The notes under the pieces were generated by a model. The model made no database searches, was not told the origin of the DNA, and saw nothing but the letters and a program-made list of their open reading frames with translations. Below are positions 8,431-17,083 of a stretch of 42,896 nucleotides of DNA, one piece after another. The position numbers were made by a program, and so were the translations under genes. Numbering within the stretch: position 1 is the stretch's first letter; each line of letters starts with the position of its first letter. The stretch lies in NCBI GenBank assembly GCA_017887445.1, contig JAGHIA010000128.1:1-42896 (forward strand), written 5' to 3'. The DNA comes from Fusicatenibacter sp. (lineage in GTDB: Bacteria; Bacillota; Clostridia; Lachnospirales; Lachnospiraceae).

Positions 8431-8941
8431 GAAGTCAGTATCCATTCGCTTTCATCCGTCGCAAGTCGTCATCCCCACCCGCAGACAAGCCGTCACTCCA
8501 CCCGCAGGTAAGCCGTTTCCACCACGCAAAAGCCAACCCCATCCGCCCTCCCCCATCCGCCGCCAACCCCAGAAACCGTGGGAAGCGTACGACCGGGCGT
8601 CAGAGGCGGAGACGTACGGCGGGCGGGGCGAGCGAGGGGGGAGCCGGGGGGACGATATAGGAATGCAATGCTTGCGACTACAGGCGGACGAGGCCAAGCG
8701 AGAAGTCAGTATCCATTCGCCTTCATCCGTCGCAAGCCGTCACCCCACCCGCAGGCAAGCCGTTCCCACCGCGGCCAACCCCATCCGCCCTCCCCCATCC
8801 GCCGCCAACCCCAGAAACCGTGGGAAGCGTACGGCCGGGCGTCAGAGGCGGAGACGTACGGCGGGCAGGGTGGGCGAGGGGGAGCCGGGGGGACGATATG
8901 GGAATGCAGTGCTTGCGACTACAGGCGGACGGGGCCAGGCG
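8431..8941. repeat. Tandem direct repeat between the two palindromes
   Basis: Unit 1 starts GAAGTCAGTATCCATTCGC at 8431 and unit 2 at 8702 (271 bases apart). Further on the copies run 242 apart (AGAAACCGTGGG at 8571 and 8813), because unit 1 has 29 extra bases, a doubling of a CACCCGCAGrnAAGCCGTCA-like stretch at about 8468-8515. Each unit ends in a left-arm module of palindrome 2, including motif Y, so the first unit carries an unpaired arm (8571-8697). Confidence 0.85.
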
Positions 8942-9150
8942 GGATGTCCGCGGAGCGCAGAACGAACAAAACCACCCGCCCGTCAACTCCCAAAATCCCG
9001 TTCTGAGCACCGCGAACATCCCGCCTGGCCCCGTCCGAATGTCGGAGTGAGCACGCATCCCATATCGTCCCCCCGGCTCCCCCTCGCCCGCCCCGCCCGC
9101 CGAACGCCTCCGTCTCTGACGCCCGGCCGTACGCTTCCCGTGGTTTCGTC
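8811..9150. repeat. GC-rich giant palindrome 2 (inverted relative to palindrome 1)
   Basis: The left arm, 8811-8964, and the right arm, 8999-9150, pair around a 34-base loop. That loop is related to the reverse complement of the loop of palindrome 1. The inner arm sequence (CGATATGGGA, GGCCAGGCGGGATGTCCGCG) is shared with palindrome 1, but the outer arms (CGTACGGCCGGGCGTCAGAG) are different. Here motif Y is in the left arm and motif X in the right arm, the mirror of palindrome 1. It ends just upstream of the uvrA promoter. Confidence 0.9.
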
Positions 9151-9166
9151 CCAAAAGAACAAATGT

Positions 9167-9195
9167 TTGCTTTTGGCGTCATAGTGTGCTACAAT
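9167..9195 (+). promoter_or_regulatory. uvrA promoter
   Basis: TTGCTT at 9167-9172 and TACAAT at 9190-9195 are 17 bases apart. The uvrA ATG is 49 bases beyond the -10. No clear SOS/LexA box (GAACN4GTTC type) was seen around it. Confidence 0.7.
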
Positions 9196-9243
9196 GAGGT
9201 TAATTACCCAAAAACCAAGCAAAAGAATAACAGAGGTCAAAAA

Positions 9244-12078
9244 ATGGTCGATCACACAAAAAAACAATTTATCAAAATCCGCGGCGCCTGCGAAAACAAC
9301 CTGAAGAACCTGGACGTAGACATCCCAAGAAACGAATTCGTCGTCCTGACAGGTCTCAGCGGTTCCGGAAAAAGCTCCCTGGCCTTCGAGACGATCTACG
9401 CGGAAGGCCAGCGAAGATATATGGAAAGCCTCTCCTCCTACGCCCGCCAGTTCCTGGGCCAGATGGAGAAACCAAACGTGGAGAGCATTGAAGGGCTTCC
9501 CCCCGCGATCTCCATCGATCAGAAATCCACAAACCGCAACCCCCGTTCCACCGTTGGTACAGTGACGGAGATCTACGACTACTTCCGTCTTCTCTACGCC
9601 CGCATCGGCAGCCCTCACTGTCCGAAGTGCGGCCGGGTCATCAGCAAACAGACGGTGGACCAGATGGTGGATCATATCATGTCCCTGCCGGAGCGGACGA
9701 AGATCCAGCTTCTGGCCCCGGTGGTGCGCGGCCGGAAGGGACGCCACGAAAAGGTGCTGGACAAGGCGAAAAAAAGCGGCTATGTCCGCGTAATCATCGA
9801 CGGAAACCTGTATGAGCTTTCCGAGGAGATCGCGCTGGACAAAAATATCAAGCACAACATAGAAATCGTGGTAGACCGTCTGGTGGTAAAGCCGGGCATC
9901 GAGAAGCGTCTGGCGGATTCTATCGAGAACGTGCTGAGCCTTGCCGAGGGCCTTCTGATCGTGGATACCATGGACGGAAATACCTTGAGCTTCAGTCAGA
10001 GCTTCTCCTGCCCGGACTGTCAGATCAGTATGGAGGAGATCGAGCCGCGGAGCTTTTCCTTCAATAATCCCTTCGGTGCCTGCCCCAGCTGCTACGGTCT
10101 GGGATATAAAATGGAATTTGACGAACAGCTGATGATTCCCGACCCGTCCCTGAGCATCAATCAGGGAGCCATTGTGGTCATGGGGTGGCAGTCCTGTACG
10201 GATAAAGGCAGTTTTACCCGCGCGATTCTGGACGCGCTGGCGAAAGAGTACCAGTTTTCCCTGGACACCCCGTTCCAGGATTACCCCCAAAAGATCCACG
10301 ACGTGATCATTCACGGAACCGGCGGAAAAAAGGTGGAGGTCCACTATACCGGACAACGGGGCACCGGCGTGTATGACGTGGCCTTTGAGGGGCTGATCAA
10401 AAATGTGGAGCGCCGTTACCGGGAGACGTCCTCGGATTCCATGAAGCAGGAATATGAAACCTTTATGCGCGTCACTCCCTGTCAGGCCTGCCATGGCCAG
10501 CGTCTGAAACCCACCTCTCTGGCGGTGACGGTGGGAGATAAAAATATCGCCGAGGTGACGGATCTGTCCATCGAAAAACTTACCGCGTTCCTGCAGGAGC
10601 TGACCCTTTCCCAGCAGCAGATGCTCATCGGAAAACAGGTGCTGAAGGAGATCCGCGCCCGCGTGGGATTTCTGATGGATGTGGGACTGGATTATCTGAC
10701 CCTTTCCCGCGCCACGGGAACCCTCTCCGGCGGCGAGGCCCAGCGTATCCGCCTGGCTACCCAGATCGGCTCCGGCCTTGTGGGCGTGGCCTATATCCTG
10801 GACGAGCCCAGCATCGGCCTTCATCAGAGAGACAACGACAAGCTTCTGAATACCCTGAAGCATCTGAGAGACCTGGGAAATACGCTGATCGTCGTGGAGC
10901 ATGACGAGGACACCATGCGGGCGGCGGACTGCGTGGTGGATATCGGCCCCGGAGCCGGCGAACACGGCGGACAGCTGGTGGCTATCGGAACCGCCGACGA
11001 GATCATGAAAAACCCGGATTCCATCACAGGAGCTTATCTCAGCGGAAGATTGCAGATTCCGGTTCCCAAGGTCCGGAAAAAGCCTGCCGGCTGGATCAAA
11101 ATCCTCGGAGCAAAGGAGCATAACCTGAAAAATATCAATGTGGCGTTCCCGCTGGGCGTTATGACCTGCGTAACCGGCGTTTCCGGCTCAGGAAAGAGTT
11201 CTCTGGTCAACGAGATCCTGTACAAACGCCTGGCCAGGGACCTGAACCGCGCGCGGACGATCCCGGGAGAGCACCGGGGGATTGAGGGCGAGGAGCTGCT
11301 GGACAAAGTCATCGATATCGACCAGTCGCCCATTGGAAGAACGCCGCGCTCCAACCCCGCCACCTATACCGGTGTCTTTGACCAGATCCGGGACCTGTTC
11401 GCCGCCACCCAGGACGCGAAGGCGCGAGGCTATAAAAAAGGAAGATTCAGCTTCAATGTAAAAGGCGGACGCTGCGAGGCCTGCGGCGGAGACGGAATTA
11501 TCAAGATTGAGATGCACTTCCTTCCGGACGTTTATGTGCCCTGCGAGGTTTGCCGGGGAAAACGGTATAACCGGGAAACCCTTGAGGTAAAATATAAAGG
11601 AAAGAGCATATACGATGTGCTGGATATGACCGTGGAGGAGGCGGTGGAGTTTTTCCGCCCGGTTCCGTCCATCTGCCGGAAGCTGGAAGCGCTGAACGAT
11701 GTGGGACTTTCCTATATCCGCCTGGGGCAGCCGTCCACGACCCTTTCCGGCGGCGAGGCCCAGCGCATCAAGCTGGCGGCGGAGCTTGGAAAGCGCAGCA
11801 CCGGAAAGACCATCTATATTCTGGATGAGCCGACCACCGGCCTTCATTTCGCGGATGTCCACAAGCTGGTGGAGATCCTGCAGCGTCTGTCGGAGGGCGG
11901 AAATACGGTGGTTGTCATCGAACACAATCTGGATGTGATTAAAACCGCGGACTATATCATCGACATCGGTCCGGAGGGCGGCGACCGGGGAGGCACCGTC
12001 ATCGCCAAGGGAACGCCGGAGGAGGTGGCAAAGAATCCCGTGTCCTACACCGGGAAATATGTCGCAAAATATCTATAA
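9244..12078 (+). CDS. uvrA: Excinuclease ABC subunit A (UvrA)
   Basis: A 944-residue DNA damage-recognition ATPase of nucleotide excision repair, which acts as a dimer and loads UvrB. It is a duplicated ABC ATPase: first Walker [13 protein letters not shown] (about residues 37-48), zinc module CPKC, the CPDC...CPSC pair, first signature [19 protein letters not shown], Walker [15 protein letters not shown]. Then come the second Walker [11 protein letters not shown], the C-terminal zinc finger CEACGGDG...CEVCRGKRY, signature [12 protein letters not shown] and [14 protein letters not shown]. Nothing is missing. ATG 9244 matches the usual N-terminus; an upstream in-frame ATG at 9163 precedes the promoter and is rejected. 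uvrB is not adjacent. Confidence 0.98.
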   Translation: MVDHTKKQFIKIRGACENNLKNLDVDIPRNEFVVLTGLSGSGKSSLAFETIYAEGQRRYMESLSSYARQFLGQMEKPNVESIEGLPPAISIDQKSTNRNPRSTVGTVTEIYDYFRLLYARIGSPHCPKCGRVISKQTVDQMVDHIMSLPERTKIQLLAPVVRGRKGRHEKVLDKAKKSGYVRVIIDGNLYELSEEIALDKNIKHNIEIVVDRLVVKPGIEKRLADSIENVLSLAEGLLIVDTMDGNTLSFSQSFSCPDCQISMEEIEPRSFSFNNPFGACPSCYGLGYKMEFDEQLMIPDPSLSINQGAIVVMGWQSCTDKGSFTRAILDALAKEYQFSLDTPFQDYPQKIHDVIIHGTGGKKVEVHYTGQRGTGVYDVAFEGLIKNVERRYRETSSDSMKQEYETFMRVTPCQACHGQRLKPTSLAVTVGDKNIAEVTDLSIEKLTAFLQELTLSQQQMLIGKQVLKEIRARVGFLMDVGLDYLTLSRATGTLSGGEAQRIRLATQIGSGLVGVAYILDEPSIGLHQRDNDKLLNTLKHLRDLGNTLIVVEHDEDTMRAADCVVDIGPGAGEHGGQLVAIGTADEIMKNPDSITGAYLSGRLQIPVPKVRKKPAGWIKILGAKEHNLKNINVAFPLGVMTCVTGVSGSGKSSLVNEILYKRLARDLNRARTIPGEHRGIEGEELLDKVIDIDQSPIGRTPRSNPATYTGVFDQIRDLFAATQDAKARGYKKGRFSFNVKGGRCEACGGDGIIKIEMHFLPDVYVPCEVCRGKRYNRETLEVKYKGKSIYDVLDMTVEEAVEFFRPVPSICRKLEALNDVGLSYIRLGQPSTTLSGGEAQRIKLAAELGKRSTGKTIYILDEPTTGLHFADVHKLVEILQRLSEGGNTVVVIEHNLDVIKTADYIIDIGPEGGDRGGTVIAKGTPEEVAKNPVSYTGKYVAKYL

Positions 12079-12085
12079 AAAACGC

Positions 12086-12114
12086 TTTCCATTTATCTGG
12101 CAATTCGCTATAAT
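12086..12114 (+). promoter_or_regulatory. Possible mreB promoter upstream of the repeats
   Basis: TTTCCA at 12086-12091 and TATAAT at 12109-12114 are 17 bases apart, just after the uvrA stop. If used, the transcript would carry repeats A2 and B1 as a roughly 270-base leader. The -35 is imperfect, and the same TTTCCA hexamer is seen at 16525. Confidence 0.45.
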
Positions 12115-12144
12115 TAGGAAATAGGAATTTTCAAACGCGCTTTA

Positions 12145-12305
12145 GAGTGTGTTTGAAAATTGCTTTCTGCAAGATGTGCGTCACAGTTTGTGGGGAATTT
12201 GTTCCAGAATCAGGAGGCGTAGCGGGCTACGCTGACTGATTCTGGGGCAGATTCCCCACAAAGTGGGGCGTGCAGATTGCAGGAATGAATATTCAAACAC
12301 ACTCT
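12145..12305. repeat. Family A element, copy A2 (reverse orientation)
   Basis: AGAGTGTGTTTGAAAATT to AATATTCAAACACACTCT, about 161 bp, is the reverse complement of A1 with scattered differences; the core GCGTAGCGGGCTACGC is kept. A second, solitary A terminus (AATTTTCAAACGCGCTTT, about 12126-12143) stands head to head just before it. Copy B1 of family B begins at the next base. With B1 it fills the gene-free gap 12079-12395. Confidence 0.9.
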
Positions 12306-12363
12306 AGTACACCGTATATGAAATATCGAGCCAGATGACACCGGATATTTCATATACGGGGTA
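12306..12363. repeat. Family B palindromic element, copy B1 (58 bp)
   Basis: AGTACACCGTATATGAAATA at the left pairs with GATATTTCATATACGG at the right around a short GAGCCAGATGACACC loop. The longer copy at 39618-39780 has the same ends and the words CCAGATGAC. It sits 32 bases before the mreB start and may put structure in the mRNA leader. Confidence 0.85.
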
Positions 12364-12395
12364 CGAGGAATTGCAGAAAAAGAAAGGGGAATTAT

Positions 12396-13394
12396 ATGGC
12401 TGCAGGGACAGATATAGGAATTGACCTTGGAACCTCCAGTATTCTGGTGTATTCCAAAGGAAAAGGAATCGTGCTCAAAGAGCCGTCCGTAGTCGCATAT
12501 GATAAAGACGCCGACAAAGTCAAGGCAATCGGAGAGGAAGCACGACAGATGATCGGGCGCACGCCGGGCAACATTATGGCGATCCGCCCCCTGCGCCAGG
12601 GAGTGATCACGGATTTTCTGATCACGGAGAAAATGCTGAAATACTTTATCCAGAAAGCCATGGGCAGAAAGGCGTTCCGCAAACCGAAGATCAGCATCTG
12701 CGTGCCGTCCGGCGTGACGGAGGTGGAGCGCAAGGCGGTGGAGGAGGCCACCTACCAGGCGGGAGCCAGGGACGTGATGATCGTTCCGGAGCCGGTGGCG
12801 GCGGCCATCGGCGCAGGCATTGATATCACCAAACCCTGCGGAAACATGCTGGTGGATATCGGCGGCGGTACCACAGATATCGCGGTGATCTCGCTGGCCG
12901 GTACCGTAGTGTCCAACTCGGTGAAGCTGGCAGGAGATGATTTCGACGAGGCCATCATCCGCTATGTGCGGAAAAAGCACAACGTGTTTATCGGGGAGCA
13001 GACCGCGGAAGCCATCAAGATCCAGATCGGCTCCGCCTACCCGCGCATTGAGGAGAAAAGCATGGAGGTCAAGGGAAGAAACATCATCACCGGACTTCCA
13101 AAGACGGTAACCCTGACTTCCGAGGAGATCCGCGAGGCGCTTACCACAGCCACCGGGGAGATTGCCGACGCTGTGTGCGCGGTGCTGGAGAAGACGCCGC
13201 CGGAGCTGGCGTCCGACGTGGCGGACCGGGGGATCGTCTTAAGCGGCGGCGGATGTCTTCTGGACGGAATCGAGGAGCTGATCCAGGAGCGGACAGGCAT
13301 CCAGACCATGACGGCCGAAAACCCGTCCTGTGTGGTCGCCCTGGGAACCGGGCAGTACCGGGAAGTAATGACAAAATTTGAAAGCCAGTTTTGA
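12396..13394 (+). CDS. mreB: Rod shape-determining protein MreB/Mbl (bacterial actin)
   Basis: A 332-residue actin-like ATPase that polymerises under the membrane and positions the elongation wall-synthesis machinery. The nucleotide-binding motifs are clear: phosphate 1 GIDLGTSSILVY near the N-terminus, phosphate 2 LVDIGGGTTDIAVISL at about 151-166, and the adenosine motif GIVLSGGGCLLDGI near residue 286. Length is usual. GAAAGGGG lies 6 bases before the ATG. mreC and mreD are absent; recD2 starts one base after the stop, so this is an isolated mreB paralogue. Whether it is MreB, Mbl or MreBH cannot be told here. Confidence 0.95.
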   Translation: MAAGTDIGIDLGTSSILVYSKGKGIVLKEPSVVAYDKDADKVKAIGEEARQMIGRTPGNIMAIRPLRQGVITDFLITEKMLKYFIQKAMGRKAFRKPKISICVPSGVTEVERKAVEEATYQAGARDVMIVPEPVAAAIGAGIDITKPCGNMLVDIGGGTTDIAVISLAGTVVSNSVKLAGDDFDEAIIRYVRKKHNVFIGEQTAEAIKIQIGSAYPRIEEKSMEVKGRNIITGLPKTVTLTSEEIREALTTATGEIADAVCAVLEKTPPELASDVADRGIVLSGGGCLLDGIEELIQERTGIQTMTAENPSCVVALGTGQYREVMTKFESQF

Positions 13395-13395
13395 T

Positions 13396-15642
13396 ATGGA
13401 AAGAAGAACAGTCGAGGGATATGTGGATCACATCATATTCCGCAATGAGGAAAACGGTTATACCGTCTTAAATTTGAAAATGAAAGGTGCGGAGCTGACC
13501 TGCGTGGGTACGCTCCCCTCGGTGGGCGAAGGAGAACTGATCGAGGCGGACGGACTGGAGACGGAGCATTCCGTCTACGGCCGCCAGTTCCGCATTGAAA
13601 CATATAAAACAAAGGTGCCGGAGGACTCCGCGGCGCTGGAGCGGTATCTTGGCTCCGGAGCAATCAAGGGCGTGGGCGCGGCGCTGGCCGGAAGGATCGT
13701 CCGGCGGTTTAAAACAGAAACTTTAAGAATTATCCAGGAAGAGCCGGAGCGGCTTGCGGAGGTCAAAGGGATCAGCGAGCGAAAGGCCAGAGAGATCGCG
13801 GCCCAGGTGGCGGAGAAGGCCGAGATGCAGAACGCGATGATCTTCCTGTCTCAGTATGGAATTTCTCTTGCCCTGGGGGCGAAGATCTATCATCAGTACG
13901 GGGACGGCCTGTACCGTATCTTGAAAGAAAATCCCTATAAATTAGCAGAAGACATACAGGGCGTAGGCTTTAAGATGGCGGACGAGATCGCGGCGAAGAT
14001 CGGGATCGTCGCTGACAGCGAATACCGGGTCCGCAGCGCGCTGCTTTACATATTGAGCCAGGCGTCTGCCCAGGGACACATGTATCTTCCGAAAGAGATC
14101 CTGACGGCCAGAGCCGGAGAGCTTCTTGGCATCCAGGTGGAGGATCTGCAGAAATTCCTCATGGATCTGTCCATCGAGCGGAAGGTTGTGGTGAAAGAGC
14201 GGACGCTGCCGGACGGCCAGAAGCAAAGTCTGGTTTATGCCGGCCAGTATTATTTTCTTGAGCTGAACTGTGCGAGAATGCTCCACGAGCTGAACATTGT
14301 CTGCGAGGACGATAAGGAGAATGTGCGCCGGAAGCTGCAGCAGATTGAAAAGACCACCGGCACGGAGCTGGACCAGGTACAGCGGGAGGCGGTGGTGGAG
14401 GCGGCCAGCAGCGGCCTGATGATCCTCACCGGAGGTCCGGGAACCGGAAAAACGACCACTATCAACGCCATGATCCATTACTTCGCCGACGAGGGACTGG
14501 ATATTTTTCTTGCCGCGCCCACCGGACGGGCGGCCAAGCGCATGACGGAGACCACCGGCTACCAGGCCTGCACCATTCACCGGCTGCTGGAGGTCAGCGG
14601 CGGTATGGACGACGATTCCGCCCATGTACATTTCGAGCGCAACGCTTCCAATCCTCTGGAGGCGGACGTGGTGATCATCGACGAGGTTTCCATGGTGGAC
14701 ATTCATCTGATGCACGCGCTGCTGTGCGCGCTGGTGCCGGGCACCCGGCTGATCCTTGTGGGCGACCAGAACCAGCTGCCAAGCGTCGGACCGGGCAGCG
14801 TTCTGCGGGACCTGATCCGCTCGGAATGTTTTCCCATGGTGCGCCTGACCAGAATCTTCCGCCAGGCGTCCCAGAGTGATATTGTTGTGAACGCCCATAA
14901 GATCAACAATGGAGAGCAGGTGGTCCTGGACAATAAGAGCAGGGATTTCTTTTTCCTGAAACGATACGATGTCAACGTGATCCTGAAGGTTATCGTCCTT
15001 CTGATCTCCCAGAAGCTTCCCAGATATGTGGAGGCGGACCCCAAAGATATCCAGGTGCTGACACCCATGCGAAAAGGTGCGCTGGGGGTGGAAAATCTCA
15101 ATGGGATCCTTCAGAAGTACCTGAATCCGCCCTCACCGGACAAGGAGGAGAAGGAAAACAACAACGGCGTGTTCCGGGAAGGCGACAAGATCATGCAGAT
15201 CAAAAACAATTACCAGCTGGAATGGGAAATCCGGGGCGTCAACGGCGTTGTCGCCGAGCGGGGCATGGGCGTGTTCAACGGGGATCTGGGGATCATCCGA
15301 AAGATCAATCCGTATTCAGAGATCGTGACCGTAGAGTATGAGGAAGGAAGATTCGCCGACTATACATTCAAACAGACAGAGGAACTGGAGCTGGCCTACG
15401 CCACGACCATACACAAGGCCCAGGGAAGCGAGTACCCCGCTGTGATCATCCCGCTGCTTGGCGGTCCCAGGATGCTGATGACCAGAAACCTTCTCTATAC
15501 GGCGGTGACCCGGGCGCGCAAATGTGTGACACTGGTGGGGAGCGACGTGACCTTCCAGGCGATGATCGGCAATCACATCGAGGAAAACCGATATACAACC
15601 CTGGCGGAGAGAATCCGTGAGTGCAGCAGAGAAGACGGTTAA
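13396..15642 (+). CDS. recD2: RecD2-type 5'-3' DNA helicase (SF1B)
   Basis: A 748-residue helicase of the RecBC-independent RecD2 family, linked to replication-fork and mismatch-repair maintenance. The N-terminal OB-like part (RRTVEGYVDHIIFRNEENGY) is followed by helix-hairpin-helix segments (AIKGVGAALAGRIVRRF). Then Walker A LTGGPGTGKTTTINAM, the TGRAAKRM motif, Walker B VVIIDEVSMVD, GDQNQLPSVGPG and the terminal UvrD_C_2 block ELAYATTIHKAQGSEYP. All helicase motifs are intact. ATG 13396 is favoured, one base after the mreB stop; an in-frame TTG at 13378 inside mreB is possible. No strong ribosome binding site precedes it, so translation is probably coupled to mreB. Confidence 0.94.
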   Translation: MERRTVEGYVDHIIFRNEENGYTVLNLKMKGAELTCVGTLPSVGEGELIEADGLETEHSVYGRQFRIETYKTKVPEDSAALERYLGSGAIKGVGAALAGRIVRRFKTETLRIIQEEPERLAEVKGISERKAREIAAQVAEKAEMQNAMIFLSQYGISLALGAKIYHQYGDGLYRILKENPYKLAEDIQGVGFKMADEIAAKIGIVADSEYRVRSALLYILSQASAQGHMYLPKEILTARAGELLGIQVEDLQKFLMDLSIERKVVVKERTLPDGQKQSLVYAGQYYFLELNCARMLHELNIVCEDDKENVRRKLQQIEKTTGTELDQVQREAVVEAASSGLMILTGGPGTGKTTTINAMIHYFADEGLDIFLAAPTGRAAKRMTETTGYQACTIHRLLEVSGGMDDDSAHVHFERNASNPLEADVVIIDEVSMVDIHLMHALLCALVPGTRLILVGDQNQLPSVGPGSVLRDLIRSECFPMVRLTRIFRQASQSDIVVNAHKINNGEQVVLDNKSRDFFFLKRYDVNVILKVIVLLISQKLPRYVEADPKDIQVLTPMRKGALGVENLNGILQKYLNPPSPDKEEKENNNGVFREGDKIMQIKNNYQLEWEIRGVNGVVAERGMGVFNGDLGIIRKINPYSEIVTVEYEEGRFADYTFKQTEELELAYATTIHKAQGSEYPAVIIPLLGGPRMLMTRNLLYTAVTRARKCVTLVGSDVTFQAMIGNHIEENRYTTLAERIRECSREDG

Positions 15643-15650
15643 AAATTTCC

Positions 15651-15680
15651 GTAATGATTCAGCCGGCTGAATCGTTATAC
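15651..15680. repeat. Family D hairpin between recD2 and comF
   Basis: GTAATGATTCAGCC is followed by its near-perfect complement GGCTGAATCGTTATAC. Similar hairpins with GTAAC/GTTAC ends are at 16581, 38001, 38151, 38967 and 41228, and within family C. Confidence 0.75.
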
Positions 15681-15717
15681 GATATGGAAGAGGAAGAAGA
15701 CATCCGAAAGGCGTCAG

Positions 15718-16515
15718 ATGAACAGAACAGTGAAGAACAGGCCGCATAAGGGGCGGAAAGCGGGAATTGTCTCAAATACAAATACTGGGAAGTGGAGGAA
15801 AGCGGCTGCGAAAAAAGCGGCAGGACTTCTGGACTGGATCTATCCCAGGCGGTGTCCGGTCTGCGACGGCCTTCTGGGGAAAAAAGAGCAGTATCTCTGC
15901 CGTCGCTGCGCGGGAAAACTGAAACCGCTGGAGGAACCACGGTGCCGGAAATGCGGCAGGCCGATCCATTCCTGGACGGAGGAATACTGCGGCGAATGTG
16001 GCAAAGAACGCCATGTCTATGACAGCGGTTTTCCGGTGTACCCGTATCACGGGCCGGTCCAGGCGTCACTGATGCGTTTTAAATACTCCGGCAGACAGGA
16101 GTACGCGGCCTTTTATGCCCGTGCCATAAAGATTTACGGCGGGGAACGTCTCCGGAAAATGTCCCCGGAGGTACTTGTGCCGGTGCCGGTCCATAAAAAG
16201 AAGCTGCAGACCAGGGGTTATAACCAGGCGGAAGTCCTGGCAAGACGGCTGGCCAGGGAGATGGGCCTGCCTGTAGACACGGACCTGATCACGCGAAAGA
16301 AAAATACGCTGCCCCAGAAGGAGCTGAGTCCAGAGGAACGGAGAAAAAATCTCCGGGACGCTTTCGCGCTATCTCATCCCGGGAAAAAACTGCGCTACCG
16401 GAGAATCCTTCTGGTGGATGATATTTATACCACCGGCAGCACTGTGGATGTGCTGGCTGCCCTGCTGAAGGAGGCCGGAGCAGAGGAAGTATATTTTGTG
16501 GCAGTGGCCGGGTGA
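15718..16515 (+). CDS. comF: ComF-family phosphoribosyltransferase-like protein
   Basis: A 265-residue protein with an N-terminal double zinc-binding region: C46PVC49, C61RRC64, C76RKC79 and C91GEC94. It is followed by a phosphoribosyltransferase fold with PVPVHKKKLQTRGYNQAE and the PRPP loop RILLVDDIYTTGSTVD near residue 230. ComF proteins are needed for DNA uptake in competent Bacillus and have a helicase-associated role in transformation; in non-competent clostridia the role is open. It follows recD2 by 75 bases with a family D hairpin between them. The ribosome binding site (GAAAGGCG) is modest, and an upstream in-frame start cannot be excluded. Placement after a DNA helicase fits DNA metabolism. 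Confidence 0.9.
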   Translation: MNRTVKNRPHKGRKAGIVSNTNTGKWRKAAAKKAAGLLDWIYPRRCPVCDGLLGKKEQYLCRRCAGKLKPLEEPRCRKCGRPIHSWTEEYCGECGKERHVYDSGFPVYPYHGPVQASLMRFKYSGRQEYAAFYARAIKIYGGERLRKMSPEVLVPVPVHKKKLQTRGYNQAEVLARRLAREMGLPVDTDLITRKKNTLPQKELSPEERRKNLRDAFALSHPGKKLRYRRILLVDDIYTTGSTVDVLAALLKEAGAEEVYFVAVAG

Positions 16516-16524
16516 AATAACTCC

Positions 16525-16553
16525 TTTCCAACTGGCAGATAATATGTTAGAAT
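16525..16553 (+). promoter_or_regulatory. Promoter of the membrane-protein/cdaA operon
   Basis: TTTCCA at 16525-16530 and TAGAAT at 16548-16553 are 17 bases apart, with TGT before the -10 (extended -10). It begins 10 bases after the comF stop and would serve 16640 to about 20986. Confidence 0.55.
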
Positions 16554-16580
16554 AATGAAGGTGTAAACAATTAACGAAAC

Positions 16581-16609
16581 GTAACAGTTCAGCGTTGCAG
16601 AACCGTTAC
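16581..16609. repeat. Family D hairpin in the leader of the 16640 gene
   Basis: GTAACAGTTCAGCG pairs with GCAGAACCGTTAC around a tiny loop. It lies between the promoter and the start codon, so it would be in the mRNA leader. Confidence 0.75.
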
Positions 16610-16639
16610 GATGAAACAACAGTTAAAGAGGAAAAACCT

Positions 16640-17068
16640 ATGCTGAGTAAGGAAAGAATCCGTCAGATGACGGCTCTTGCCCGCTATGAGCAGGAGGAAG
16701 GAAAAAAAGAAATGAAAATCAGCCGGTATTACAAAAATGATTATGTCGGTCTTATGCTGCTGAAAAATTTTTTCCTCACGACGATCGGCTATTTTCTGGT
16801 GCTCGGCCTTCTCGCAGTGTGGAAGATCGAATGGCTGATGGAAGAGATTGATTCCATAGATCTGCGTCTCCTGGTGGTAATCCTTGTAGCAGCCTATGCG
16901 GGAATGCTTGTAGTCTATTCCCTGCTGACCATTTTTCTTTCGCTGAATAAATACAAAAAGGCGTCGAAAAATGTGAAGAAATATACTCAGAGACTGGGAA
17001 TACTGCTGCGGGAATACGACAGAGAGGAACGGCGCGCCAACGCACGGAAACCTGCGCGCAAAATGTAA
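16640..17068 (+). CDS. Unrecognised two-helix membrane protein
   Basis: A 142-residue protein I cannot assign to a named family. It has a charged N-terminal segment (MLSKERIRQMTALARYEQEE), two membrane helices at about 44-61 and 77-100, and a strongly basic C-terminal tail (NKYKKASKNVKKYTQRL ... RRANARKPARKM) likely on the cytoplasmic face. ATG 16640 follows AAAGAGG by 8 bases; an in-frame TTG at 16595 lies within the family D hairpin and is rejected. The next membrane protein starts 15 bases later, then cdaA, so co-transcription with c-di-AMP synthesis is likely. Function unknown. Confidence 0.7.
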   Translation: MLSKERIRQMTALARYEQEEGKKEMKISRYYKNDYVGLMLLKNFFLTTIGYFLVLGLLAVWKIEWLMEEIDSIDLRLLVVILVAAYAGMLVVYSLLTIFLSLNKYKKASKNVKKYTQRLGILLREYDREERRANARKPARKM

Positions 17069-17083
17069 CAGGAGGAATCCCCC

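Noticed and set aside
8431-8941. CRISPR array
   Set aside because: The repeat units are about 250 bases and contiguous, not 25-40 base repeats with unique spacers, and no cas gene is present.
8066-9184. Several 80-170 codon frames on both strands within the palindrome block
   Set aside because: They are rich in Arg, Gly, Pro and Ala from GC bias, overlap each other, repeat with the DNA repeats and have no ribosome binding sites.
9163-9243. Upstream start for UvrA
   Set aside because: That ATG lies before the promoter -35 element, and the added 27 residues are not part of UvrA.
8983-11121. A 712-codon open frame on the minus strand over uvrA and the palindromes
   Set aside because: It is a mirror of uvrA codons; uvrA motifs are perfect on the plus strand.
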